Shown: one piece after another, positions 1 through 7,488 of the stretch | Layout of the letters: each line of letters opens with the position of its first letter | How positions within the stretch are numbered: position 1 is the stretch's first letter | NCBI GenBank assembly: GCA_943325255.2 | Contig: CALPOS020000053.1 | Coordinates: forward strand, 1-11,387 | Reading direction: 5' to 3' | DNA length: 11,387 nt | From: Sphingobacterium thalpophilum | GTDB taxonomy: Bacteria > Bacteroidota > Bacteroidia > Flavobacteriales > Flavobacteriaceae | The notes under the pieces: generated by a model | Databases searched by the model: none | Told to the model about the DNA's origin: nothing | Seen by the model: only the letters and a program-made list of their open reading frames with translations | Position numbers and translations under genes: made by a program

Positions 1-1
1 T

Positions 2-109
2 AATAATATTACTGAAATTGAAATGATGAGTATCATAAATTTTATTAGGGATGCGAATTTAATAAAAATATTTACAAATACACAAGCGGCTTTTGTGATT
101 AAGATGTAA
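2..109 (+). CDS. Possible C-terminal fragment of an unknown protein (cut by window edge)
   Basis: A reading frame is open from the first complete codon to a TAA at 107-109 and gives 35 residues that end in ...TQAAFVIKM. The residue mix (Ile, Asn, Phe, Lys, few stops) resembles the coding style of the neighbouring genes. The piece is too short to identify, and an open frame of this length also occurs by chance in AT-rich DNA. Two ATG codons lie inside it (23 and 26), so it could also be a chance short ORF. No clear terminator follows; a weak TGTC/GACA hairpin with a T-rich tail lies at about 120-138. I do not recognise the family. Confidence 0.35.
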   Translation, partial: NNITEIEMMSIINFIRDANLIKIFTNTQAAFVIKM

Positions 110-342
110 ATCATAATTTTTGTCCTTGTTTGACAGTCTTTTTATCTAATTGAAAATTGTCTCGTCTTTTCGCGAACGCAATTTATGACTTGTCGTAAGA
201 AAGTGAGAGCAATTCGAAAGCAAATTTGCCTTTGTTCAGATTGATGATAATCTATTTTGATCAAAAAAAAGACGGGTATTTCGTGACAATGATTTTATCG
301 TAAAGATTTATTTTTTGTCGTTCAGAACTATAAATATCATTG
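110..342. other. Non-coding stretch upstream of the era leader
   Basis: No convincing gene is visible in this AT-rich stretch on either strand. Minor structures are a perfect 12-bp palindrome TTTTGATCAAAA at 255-266 and a short AAATTG/CAATTT inverted pair near 144-186. The stretch leads into the promoter candidate at 343-350. Confidence 0.5.
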
Positions 343-350
343 TATATTTG
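343..350 (+). promoter_or_regulatory. Bacteroidota-type -7 promoter element for the era leader
   Basis: TATATTTG matches the Bacteroidota primary-sigma -7 motif TAnnTTTG and is followed by CAC, a common downstream context. The nearest upstream TTTG (314-317) is 25 nt away, longer than the usual spacing of about 19-21 nt, so the -33 half is weak. Transcription would start near 356, leaving about 240 nt before the era start codon. Confidence 0.5.
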
Positions 351-595
351 CACTCCCAACGATGCTGGATAGCGTTAGATGCTCGTCTAAGTCATGTGTG
401 AAGAGCATTTGTTTTTCTTGTAATCACACTTATTTACAAAGAAAATCTGAATAGCATAGAAGTTTTTGGGGTTTATGGGAAATCACAAAACCGTCGAAAT
501 CTGCACATAAAATGTTAGGGATTTCGGCTGAATAGATGCCAAAAACGATTCAACAATGAGTGGCTTTCTTATATAATCGCAATTAGACTAAATTT
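351..595 (+). ncRNA. Hairpin-rich leader or small RNA upstream of era (candidate)
   Basis: About 245 nt lie between a promoter match and the era ATG. Visible pairings are 377-384 with 403-410 (core ATGCTC/GAGCAT), the competing pair 397-401 with 424-428 (TGTGA/TCACA, extended by TAAG/CTTA), and the best one, 493-501 with 520-528 (core CGAAATC/GATTTCG), with a nested ACAT/ATGT stem in its loop. CACTC at 351-355 can also close on GAGTG at 558-562, joining the two ends. A 30-codon ORF (362-454, ATG to TAG) with four cysteines falls in the first half, but has no supporting evidence. There is no T-run before era, so this is either a long 5' UTR or an RNA processed from it. I do not recognise a known RNA family. 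Confidence 0.35.
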
Positions 596-1477
596 ATGGA
601 ACATAAAGCAGGCTTTGTCAACATCATCGGTAACCCAAACGTTGGTAAATCAACGTTTATGAATGCGTTTGTAGGGGAACGATTATCTATCATCACTTCA
701 AAAGCACAAACCACACGTCATCGAATTTTGGGCATCGTCAACGGCGATGATTTTCAATTGATTCTTTCTGACACGCCTGGAATCATCAAACCAGCGTACG
801 AAATGCAAGAGTCGATGATGAACTTCGTCAAATCGGCTTTCGAAGATGCGGATATTCTCATTTATATGGTCGAAATTGGAGAACAAGATCTTAAAGACGA
901 AGCGTTTTTCAATAAAATCATCCATGCGAAAATCCCTGTTTTGTTACTTTTAAATAAAATCGACAATTCCAATCAAGAGCAACTAGAAAAGCAAGTAGCT
1001 TTTTGGACAGCCAAAGTTCCCAATGCCGAAATCTTTCCAATCTCTGCTTTGAAAAATTTTAATGTGCCGGAAGTCTTCGCTAGAATTATTTCGTTACTGC
1101 CGGTATCTCCTGCTTATTATCCGAAAGATCAACTGACGGACAAACCTGAACGTTTCTTCGTTAACGAAACCATTCGAGAGAAAATCTTACTACACTACAA
1201 CAAAGAAATTCCATACGCAGTAGAAATCGAAACAGAAGAATTTTTCGAAGACGAGAAAATCATTCGAATTCGAGCCCTAATTATGGTCGAACGTGATACG
1301 CAGAAAGGCATCATTATCGGTCACAAAGGCGAAGCACTCAAGAGAGTTGGAGTGGAAGCGCGCGCCGATTTAGAAAAATTCTTCGGCAAGCAAATTCACA
1401 TCGAGATGTATGTGAAAGTCAATAAGAATTGGAGAAGCAACGTTAATCAACTCAAAAGATTCGGATATAATAATTGA
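596..1477 (+). CDS. era: GTPase Era, ribosome assembly
   Basis: Era is a GTP-binding protein that binds the 3' end of 16S rRNA and checks maturation of the small ribosomal subunit. All GTPase motifs are present: G1 GNPNVGKST (residues 12-20), switch I around TTRHR (39-43), G3 DTPG (59-62), G4 NKID (120-123) and G5 SALK (150-153). The C-terminal KH RNA-binding domain carries the GxxG loop as GHKG (242-245), followed by the typical YVKV stretch. The length of 293 residues is normal for the family. The first ATG is taken because the protein then begins with the usual short lead into strand 1 (HKAGFVNIIG). It is followed by der in the same direction, after a 390-bp repeat-rich gap. Transcription probably comes from the promoter at 343-350. 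Confidence 0.97.
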   Translation: MEHKAGFVNIIGNPNVGKSTFMNAFVGERLSIITSKAQTTRHRILGIVNGDDFQLILSDTPGIIKPAYEMQESMMNFVKSAFEDADILIYMVEIGEQDLKDEAFFNKIIHAKIPVLLLLNKIDNSNQEQLEKQVAFWTAKVPNAEIFPISALKNFNVPEVFARIISLLPVSPAYYPKDQLTDKPERFFVNETIREKILLHYNKEIPYAVEIETEEFFEDEKIIRIRALIMVERDTQKGIIIGHKGEALKRVGVEARADLEKFFGKQIHIEMYVKVNKNWRSNVNQLKRFGYNN

Positions 1478-1481
1478 TTTT

Positions 1482-1563
1482 AAAGAGACAGATTATTCGA
1501 ATTTTCGAGTAATCTAAAAGCGAAGCGGTCGAATAGTCCAAGAGCGCAACCGTGTCTTTTTTA
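1482..1563 (+). terminator. Possible terminator after era
   Basis: AAAGAGACA (1482-1490) can pair with TGTCTTTTT (1553-1561) with one G-U pair, enclosing a second hairpin (1490-1501 with 1504-1515). The right arm runs into six Ts at 1557-1562. The large enclosed loop makes it weaker than a standard intrinsic terminator. Confidence 0.35.
1490..1515. repeat. Near-perfect inverted repeat after era
   Basis: AGATTATTCGAA (1490-1501) is followed after two bases by TTCGAGTAATCT (1504-1515). Eleven of twelve positions pair as Watson-Crick and the twelfth is a G-T. It starts 13 bp after the era stop codon and is not directly followed by a T-run. Confidence 0.7.
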
Positions 1564-1596
1564 GCGTGACCACAAGGGTCGGGCTTTTGTTGCAAT

Positions 1597-1623
1597 CTTT
1601 TGCGGCGAACCACGCCGCAAAAG
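1597..1623. repeat. Perfect 11-bp GC-rich hairpin in the era-der gap
   Basis: CTTTTGCGGCG (1597-1607) and CGCCGCAAAAG (1613-1623) are perfect inverted arms around the loop AACCA. Flanking bases extend the pairing imperfectly (AAT at 1594-1596 with ATT at 1625-1627, with a bulge). On neither strand is it followed by a clean T-run, so it looks more like a repeat element than a terminator. Confidence 0.75.
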
Positions 1624-1671
1624 GATTTCCTCGCCAATCCCTCACGCGGCCGCTCTTTGATGACAATGTCC

Positions 1672-1778
1672 TAGCCCCGATAGAAGGGAAAATCCTTTTT
1701 TGTTGCAATTGAAATACCTTCATTATTATACCGATGCCAATGCAACAAAAAAGATTGGAATGATAGCGGGAATAAGCT
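1672..1778. repeat. Flavobacterial-type interspersed palindromic repeat
   Basis: A 13-bp perfect inverted repeat, CTTTTTTGTTGCA (1695-1707) and TGCAACAAAAAAG (1741-1753), is flanked by AGCCCCGATAG on the left and GATAGCGGGAATAAGCTCC on the right. From memory, intergenic elements in Flavobacterium genomes often have this layout: AGCCC..GATAG...ATCCTTTTT, an inverted core, then GATAGCGGGA..AGCTCC. I cannot confirm that by search here. The word TTTTGTTGCAAT occurs twice in direct orientation (1585-1596 and 1698-1709), so pieces of the element are duplicated in the gap. Confidence 0.6.
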
Positions 1779-1838
1779 CCCAAAAAAACTCTTAAACATA
1801 GCGACTCGCAACCTTAGCAACTTAGTACCTTTTTTACC

Positions 1839-1846
1839 TACCTTTG
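1839..1846 (+). promoter_or_regulatory. -7 promoter element of der
   Basis: TACCTTTG matches TAnnTTTG exactly. Transcription would begin near 1852, giving a short leader of about 15 nt before the der ATG at 1868. It lies just downstream of the repeat cluster, so der can be transcribed independently of era. No clear -33 element is visible. Confidence 0.55.
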
Positions 1847-1867
1847 CGCAATATTTCAAAAAGCATT

Positions 1868-3178
1868 ATGAATAACATTGTTGCCATAGTCGGAAGACCC
1901 AACGTAGGAAAATCAACCCTTTTTAATAGGTTGATTCAGAGAAGAGAAGCCATCGTAGATTCGGTTTCGGGTGTGACCCGCGATCGTAATTACGGTAAAA
2001 GCGAATGGAATGGAAAGGAGTTTTCTGTTATTGATACTGGCGGTTATATTCGCGGTTCCGACGATGTCTTCGAAGCGGAAATCCGAAAGCAAGTTGAACT
2101 CGCCATCGACGAAGCCGACGTTATTATTTTCGTCACCGACGTTGAAGAAGGTATCACTCCCATGGACGAAGCCGTGGCAAAATTATTGCGAAAAGTGACC
2201 AAACCCGTTTTGTTGGCGGTTAATAAAGTAGATAACGCGATGCGTGAAAAAGACGCGATCGAATTTTATAATTTGGGATTGGGCGATTATTATACGTTCG
2301 CCAGTATTTCTGGTAGCGGAACTGGAGATTTGCTAGACGCTTTAATCGAAGCTTTTCCAATCAAACCAGAACCTACACAAGAAGAAATCGAATTGCCTCG
2401 TTTTGCAGTGGTTGGTCGCCCGAATGCTGGAAAATCGAGTTTCATCAATGCCTTAATTGGCAAAGAACGATTTATGGTAACGGATATCGCCGGAACAACA
2501 CGTGATGCCATCGATACCAAATTTGACCGTTTTGGATTTGAGTTTAATCTTGTAGATACAGCCGGAATCCGTCGTAAAGCGAAAGTCAAAGAAGATCTCG
2601 AATTTTATTCGGTGATGCGTTCGGTTCGTGCGATTGAGCATGCTGATGTTTGTATACTAATTATTGATGCGACACGTGGATTTGAAGGGCAAGACCAAAG
2701 TATATTTTGGTTGGCAGAGAAAAACCGCAAAGGCGTGGTAATCTTGGTTAACAAATGGGACTTGGTAGAAAAAGACACCATGTCGACGCGAGATTACGAA
2801 GAAAAAATCCGCAAAGAATTGATGCCATTTACCGATGTGCCGATTTTGTTTGTGTCTGCGTTAACAAAGCAAAGACTTTTGAAAGCGCTTGAAACAACAG
2901 TTCAAGTTTTTGAAAATAGAAAGCAACATATCGCCACGTCAAAATTTAATGACTATATGCTAAAAGTCATCGAAGGCTATCCACCGCCAGCATTGAAAGG
3001 GAAATATGTAAAAATTAAATATTGCATGCAATTGCCAACGCCGACACCTCAGTTTGTGTTTTTTGCCAATTTGCCGCAGTATGTTAAAGAAGCTTACAAA
3101 CGTTTCTTAGAAAATAAAATTCGCGAAAACTGGGATTTCTCTGGTGTTCCAATCGATATCTATATCCGAGAGAAATAA
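1868..3178 (+). CDS. der: GTPase Der (EngA), double-domain ribosome assembly factor
   Basis: Der is a tandem GTPase needed for maturation of the large (50S) ribosomal subunit. Domain 1 shows GRPNVGKST (residues 9-17), DTGG (56-59) and NKVD (119-122). Domain 2 shows GRPNAGKSS (183-191), DTAG (230-233) and NKWD (295-298). A KH-like domain fills the rest, from about 350 to 436. The start is set at ATG 1868 because the protein then begins MNNIVAIVGRPNVGKS, the standard Der N-terminus, with a total of 436 residues. An in-frame TTG 24 bp upstream lies inside the promoter element and is unlikely to be used. Its neighbour era is also a ribosome-assembly GTPase, so this region groups one factor for each subunit. 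A strong terminator follows. Confidence 0.97.
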   Translation: MNNIVAIVGRPNVGKSTLFNRLIQRREAIVDSVSGVTRDRNYGKSEWNGKEFSVIDTGGYIRGSDDVFEAEIRKQVELAIDEADVIIFVTDVEEGITPMDEAVAKLLRKVTKPVLLAVNKVDNAMREKDAIEFYNLGLGDYYTFASISGSGTGDLLDALIEAFPIKPEPTQEEIELPRFAVVGRPNAGKSSFINALIGKERFMVTDIAGTTRDAIDTKFDRFGFEFNLVDTAGIRRKAKVKEDLEFYSVMRSVRAIEHADVCILIIDATRGFEGQDQSIFWLAEKNRKGVVILVNKWDLVEKDTMSTRDYEEKIRKELMPFTDVPILFVSALTKQRLLKALETTVQVFENRKQHIATSKFNDYMLKVIEGYPPPALKGKYVKIKYCMQLPTPTPQFVFFANLPQYVKEAYKRFLENKIRENWDFSGVPIDIYIREK

Positions 3179-3214
3179 TTTTGTAGGAATTTTTTTCTTT
3201 CACACTAAATGCCG

Positions 3215-3254
3215 AATTTCGTTGTTATTAATACAATAGCAACGAAATTTTTTT
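3215..3254 (+). terminator. Intrinsic terminator after der, abutting the next start codon
   Basis: AATTTCGTTGTTATT (3215-3229) pairs with AATAGCAACGAAATT (3235-3249), 15 bp with one G-U pair, around the loop AATAC. A run of seven Ts follows (3248-3254). The next base is the A of the ATG of the outer-membrane protein gene, so the same structure is also the immediate 5' flank of that gene. Confidence 0.8.
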
Positions 3255-6035
3255 ATGCCGAAATTCTACTTTCTACTTTTGTTTTTTACTTCGATTGTTT
3301 TTTCTCAAAATACGATTGTAATTAAAGGAAAAATCCTCGAGAAGAACACGCAAGTTCCATTAGAATCCGCGACGGTTTATCTCACGTCTGTCAAGGATTC
3401 GACCGTCATTGATTATACAATTACAGATAAGAACGGAGTGTTTAAAATGGAAACCAGGAAAATAAACAAGCCTGTTTTTTTGAAAGTTTCTTATATGGGT
3501 TATCAGTCCTTCCAACAAGAACAAGAAGCTATAGCGGAATCAAAAGATTTTGGAATTATTCGATTAGAGGAAAATGCCAACAATTTGAATGAAGTGATTG
3601 TCAAAAGTGAAGCACCGCCCATTCGAATTAAGAAAGATACGTTGGAGTTTAATGCGTCGTCGTTTAAAGTTCGCCCCGATTCTAATGTGGAATCTTTACT
3701 AAAACAATTACCTGGTGTAGAAATAGATGCTGATGGAAAAATTACCGTCAATGGCAAAGAAGTCAATCAAGTATTGGTTAATGGCAAACCGTTTTTTGAC
3801 AAAGATGGAAAGATAGCGCTGCAGAGTTTACCCTCAGACATTATCAATAAAGTGCAAGTCAGCGACACCAAAACAAGAAAAGAAGAACTCACCAAACAAG
3901 CCGCGAGTTCTAATAATGCCAGCATCAATTTGACCATCGATGAGGATAAAAATAAAGGTCTGTTTGGCAAGTTTATGGGCGGCTACGGTTCGGATAAGCG
4001 CTATGAAAGTAGTGCCTTAATCAACTATTTTAAAAACAAGCGAAAGGTTAGTGTATTGGCGTCTTCCAACAATATCAATTCGACTGGATTTTCTATGGAT
4101 GAAGTTTTTGACAATATGGGTGGCGGCAGGAATGTGGCTTATTTTTATAATAGCGACGGCAGTTACGGAATTGGGAATATGCGTTTCGGCGGGAACAAGG
4201 GAATTACGCAATCGAATATGGTCGGTGTGAACTACGCAGATGAATGGGTAAAAAATTTGGATTCGAATGCCAGCTATTTCTTCACCAATGCGAATACCAA
4301 CAACGTCAATACAACCAGTCAGATCAATTTATTACCCACTGGTAATTTTACGACAACTTCTATTTCAAAAACCAATGAGGACCGCTATGGCCATAATCTC
4401 AATACCATTTTTGAGTATAAAATAGACTCGACAGGTGTTTTAGAATTGACGACCAAATTTCAAAAATCAAATAGTAAATACGGATCTAATTCATCTCAAA
4501 CTTCTACGGATGAAAATGAAATAGTACTCAATGAAGCGTCATCGGAAACATTTGATGATAATGATCGCTCGAACTTTAGCAACAATATCAATTTTAACAA
4601 AGCTTTCAAAAGGAAAGGGCGTAATATCAATATTTCTTTATCCAACGATAATTCAAATGAAAAAGTCAATTCATTAAATCAATCTACTACAATTTTTTAT
4701 CAAAGCGGTGCGCCATCAGATATTCGAAATCAAGCTATAAACAATAGAAATATCAAAGATGTTTATGATGGTGAAATTCAATTTATGGAGCCCATAATCG
4801 ATTCATTACAAGTAACCGTAAGCGTCTATTTGAAAAGAGAGAATAGTATAGAAGATCGCAAATCGTTTGATTTTGATGATATAACGCAGACGTATTCTAG
4901 TTTCAATCCGGAGCTGTCAAATTTTACAAAATCGACCATCAAAATGATTTGTCCAAAATCTGGTTTTTCTCTTGAGAAGAAAAAATATTCATTATCGATG
5001 ATTGGGGGAACCAACATTGTTCAATTTGAGAACTTTTCAAACTATCTTGGTGACGAATTTCAACTGAATAAAGAGTACTTTTTCCCATTTGCACAAGCTA
5101 ATTTCAGTTATGAATTGGCGAAGTCAAAGAATCTATGGCTGAATTACGATTATCAAGTCAACATGCCACGAGCCAATCAGTTGCTTCCCGTTGAAAACAT
5201 CGCGAATCCGCTGAATACTTTTGTTGGAAATCCAAATATTGACTTAATCAAAAACCACTCGATTTATTTTAACTTCAATAATTTTGATTATGCCACAAGA
5301 ACAGGTTACACGATTTACGGCGGTGGCGATTTCTATGATAGTCAAGTAGTTTCTTCTACAACTTTCGATGATAATGGTAAACGAACAACTACCTACGAAA
5401 ATGTTTCCGGAACGATAGAATCATGGTTTGGTGGGCATTGGAATAAGTCGTACAAACGGGAAGCGCATACGTATAAAGTAAATTTCGGACTGCAAAATAA
5501 CTATACAAAATCGAAAGGATTTACCAACGGCGAATTATTTGAAGCAGACGCTTTCCAATTTACGCCCAGAGTCGGTTTTACCTATGAATATGGGGAATTA
5601 CTTACGATTAATCCGTCGTATAATGTGTCATTTAATAATACTAAATACACGAACTATATCATAGACGCTACGTCGAATGTGTTGCATCGCTTCAATTTGC
5701 AAACGACCACGTATTGGCCGAAGAAATGGGTATTCGGAAATGATTTTGGTTATACTTACAATTCCAATATCGCCGACGGATTTAAGAAAGATTTCTATTT
5801 ATGGAATACCAGTTTAGCCTATAGTTTCTTCAATAAAAAGTTTACTGCCAAAGTGAAGGTTTATGATATTTTAAATCAAAATCAAAGCAATTCTAGGACC
5901 ATAACGCCAACTACAATTCGTGATGAGGAGAACATTGTTTTGCAACGCTATGTGATGTTTTCATTGACTTATAAAATTGAAAAATTCGCTGGAAAAGAAA
6001 AGCCGTCACGTGGCGGACGATTTATGATGCATTAA
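3255..6035 (+). CDS. Outer-membrane beta-barrel protein, TonB-dependent-receptor-like
   Basis: The 926-residue product begins with a signal peptide (residues 1-18, hydrophobic core LLLFFTSIVF). A carboxypeptidase-regulatory-like domain follows (about 21-105), then a plug-like region (about 125-230) with LKQLPGV (149-155), DADGKITVNGK and VNGKPFF (175-181). The remainder alternates short polar and aromatic stretches typical of a large barrel. This layout fits the Bacteroidota outer-membrane beta-barrel family related to TonB-dependent receptors (OMP_b-brl_3-like); many members have no known ligand. The C-terminus is Gly/Arg/Met-rich (RGGRFMMH). No SusD-type lipoprotein is adjacent, so a SusC role in glycan import is not supported. 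The start is chosen because the signal peptide begins there. The gene is preceded directly by the der terminator and I see no promoter in the 76-bp gap. Confidence 0.85.
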   Translation: MPKFYFLLLFFTSIVFSQNTIVIKGKILEKNTQVPLESATVYLTSVKDSTVIDYTITDKNGVFKMETRKINKPVFLKVSYMGYQSFQQEQEAIAESKDFGIIRLEENANNLNEVIVKSEAPPIRIKKDTLEFNASSFKVRPDSNVESLLKQLPGVEIDADGKITVNGKEVNQVLVNGKPFFDKDGKIALQSLPSDIINKVQVSDTKTRKEELTKQAASSNNASINLTIDEDKNKGLFGKFMGGYGSDKRYESSALINYFKNKRKVSVLASSNNINSTGFSMDEVFDNMGGGRNVAYFYNSDGSYGIGNMRFGGNKGITQSNMVGVNYADEWVKNLDSNASYFFTNANTNNVNTTSQINLLPTGNFTTTSISKTNEDRYGHNLNTIFEYKIDSTGVLELTTKFQKSNSKYGSNSSQTSTDENEIVLNEASSETFDDNDRSNFSNNINFNKAFKRKGRNINISLSNDNSNEKVNSLNQSTTIFYQSGAPSDIRNQAINNRNIKDVYDGEIQFMEPIIDSLQVTVSVYLKRENSIEDRKSFDFDDITQTYSSFNPELSNFTKSTIKMICPKSGFSLEKKKYSLSMIGGTNIVQFENFSNYLGDEFQLNKEYFFPFAQANFSYELAKSKNLWLNYDYQVNMPRANQLLPVENIANPLNTFVGNPNIDLIKNHSIYFNFNNFDYATRTGYTIYGGGDFYDSQVVSSTTFDDNGKRTTTYENVSGTIESWFGGHWNKSYKREAHTYKVNFGLQNNYTKSKGFTNGELFEADAFQFTPRVGFTYEYGELLTINPSYNVSFNNTKYTNYIIDATSNVLHRFNLQTTTYWPKKWVFGNDFGYTYNSNIADGFKKDFYLWNTSLAYSFFNKKFTAKVKVYDILNQNQSNSRTITPTTIRDEENIVLQRYVMFSLTYKIEKFAGKEKPSRGGRFMMH

Positions 6036-6083
6036 AATATAGATTAGTTTTCTTCGAAGTAATTATATCTGCTGCTTATCAAT

Positions 6084-6091
6084 TAATTTTG
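6084..6091 (+). promoter_or_regulatory. -7 promoter element of the esterase gene
   Basis: TAATTTTG matches TAnnTTTG exactly and lies 17 bp before the ATG, so the leader would be only about 10-12 nt. The AAGG at 6104-6107 sits too close to the ATG for a standard ribosome binding site. The -33 side is not obvious. The element suggests that the esterase is transcribed separately from the upstream barrel gene. Confidence 0.5.
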
Positions 6092-6108
6092 TTTCTAAAT
6101 TTTAAGGT

Positions 6109-7488
6109 ATGAAATACACTTTACTTTTTCTGATGTTCTGTTTCTCAGGACTTTTTGCTCAAGTCACGCTAAAGATCACGTCGCTTCCATCGAATACGCC
6201 TGAAAATGCGACGATATATTTGGCAGGTTCGGTTAATACGTGGAACGCTGGAGATCCAAATTATACGTTACAATCGGATGGATTGGGTAATTGGCAAATC
6301 GTGATTCCACAAGGAACCGGAACCGTTGAGTATAAATTTACCCGCGGTAGTTGGGCCACGGTAGAGGGAAATGCAAATGGAAGTTTCTTGCCCAATAGAA
6401 GCTTTACGCATACAAACCAACCTCAAACCATTAACCTTACCGTTCAATCATGGGAAGATTTAGGCACTGGCGCTTCGAGTACAGCTGCAGCAAACGTACA
6501 AATCTTAAGTAACTCTTTCGGGATTCCACAATTGAGCACGACGAGAAGAATTTGGTTGTATTTGCCTCCTGATTATGCGACATCTACTAAGAATTATCCC
6601 GTATTATATATGCAGGACGGGCAAAATTTATTTGACAATTTGACTTCTTTTTCTGGTGAATGGCAAGTTGATGAAACCTTGAATACGTTGTTTAATCAAG
6701 GCGATTACGGTGCAATTGTCGTCGGCATTGATAATGGTGGAGGCGAGCGACTCAACGAATATTCGCCGTGGGTTAATCCACAATACGGAGGAGGCGATGG
6801 AGATGATTATGCTGCCTTTATGGCAAACACACTAAAACCTTACATCGATGCGAATTACAGAACACGTCCAGAACCCGCAATGAACGCTTTAATTGGAAGT
6901 TCAATGGGCGCATTAATTGCAACCTATGGCGCTTGTGAGTTTCCGAATGCGTTTCGCAAAGTCGGTAATTTGAGTCCTGCCTATTGGTTTGCTTTGAATA
7001 ATTTGAATACTTATATCAATACTTCTGTAAGTGGTTTGCAAGATCACAGAATGTACTTTGTGGCAGGAACGAATGAGTCTGCTACGATGGTATCTAATAC
7101 CAATGCGGTTAGAAATAATTTGTTAGCAAAGGGATTAACTTCAGCCAATGCATTGACCAAGTTTGATTCATACGGAACGCATACAGAAAGTTATTGGAGA
7201 GGTGAATTTGGCGCATTATACCAATGGTTGTTTCAAAATGAAAATTTAGCAATTGCGACTTCAAGTTATGAATCACCAAAAATCATTCAAACGCTGTCTG
7301 GAAAAATAGTTGTGGAAGGAATTCCGTCAGCGACCGATTTTGTACTATACGATTTATGTGGAAAACAAATAAAAACGATTACGCTATCTAATGGAACTTA
7401 TCAATTTTTAGAGGAGCTTTCGGGTGGAATTTATATTCTTAAAAGTATAAATAACGAAATCGAAGCAATCAAGTTGGTTCGAAATTAA
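6109..7488 (+). CDS. Secreted esterase: starch-binding-like domain, Esterase-D-type hydrolase, type IX sorting tail
   Basis: The 459-residue protein starts with a signal peptide (1-18, ending LFAQ). Residues about 19-115 resemble a CBM20/CBM48-like beta-sandwich (IYLAGSVNTWNAGDP, then EYKFTRGSW). Residues about 140-378 form an alpha/beta hydrolase of the Esterase D/Fes type (PF00756-like): YLPPDY (151-156), YMQDGQNLF (167-175), the nucleophile elbow GSSMG with Ser265, and the catalytic-His region GTHTESYW with His358. The acid is probably Glu323 in AGTNES, where many relatives have Asp or Glu. Residues about 387-459 look like a type A sorting domain of the type IX secretion system (LSGGIYILK, then IKLVRN). 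Export to the cell surface or medium is therefore likely. The substrate is unknown; a polysaccharide ester or siderophore ester are options. It has its own promoter and a strong terminator. Confidence 0.85.
   Translation: MKYTLLFLMFCFSGLFAQVTLKITSLPSNTPENATIYLAGSVNTWNAGDPNYTLQSDGLGNWQIVIPQGTGTVEYKFTRGSWATVEGNANGSFLPNRSFTHTNQPQTINLTVQSWEDLGTGASSTAAANVQILSNSFGIPQLSTTRRIWLYLPPDYATSTKNYPVLYMQDGQNLFDNLTSFSGEWQVDETLNTLFNQGDYGAIVVGIDNGGGERLNEYSPWVNPQYGGGDGDDYAAFMANTLKPYIDANYRTRPEPAMNALIGSSMGALIATYGACEFPNAFRKVGNLSPAYWFALNNLNTYINTSVSGLQDHRMYFVAGTNESATMVSNTNAVRNNLLAKGLTSANALTKFDSYGTHTESYWRGEFGALYQWLFQNENLAIATSSYESPKIIQTLSGKIVVEGIPSATDFVLYDLCGKQIKTITLSNGTYQFLEELSGGIYILKSINNEIEAIKLVRN

Noticed and set aside
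255..266. Palindrome TTTTGATCAAAA as a regulator site
   Set aside because: Perfect, but made of A/T runs around GATC, and it lies about 80 bp upstream of the promoter element; chance occurrence in AT-rich DNA is likely.
351..595. 6S RNA, SRP RNA or tmRNA
   Set aside because: None of the conserved SRP or tmRNA motifs (for example a CCA-ending tRNA-like part) is visible, and the pairing seen does not form the long interrupted rod of 6S RNA.
1452..1859. Three overlapping minus-strand open frames between era and der
   Set aside because: They are read through hairpins and repeats, show no domain-like sequence and have no promoter; repeat-derived chance frames.
1844..1867. TTG start for der, 24 bp upstream of the ATG
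   Set aside because: It falls inside the TACCTTTG promoter element and would add eight residues before the standard Der N-terminus.
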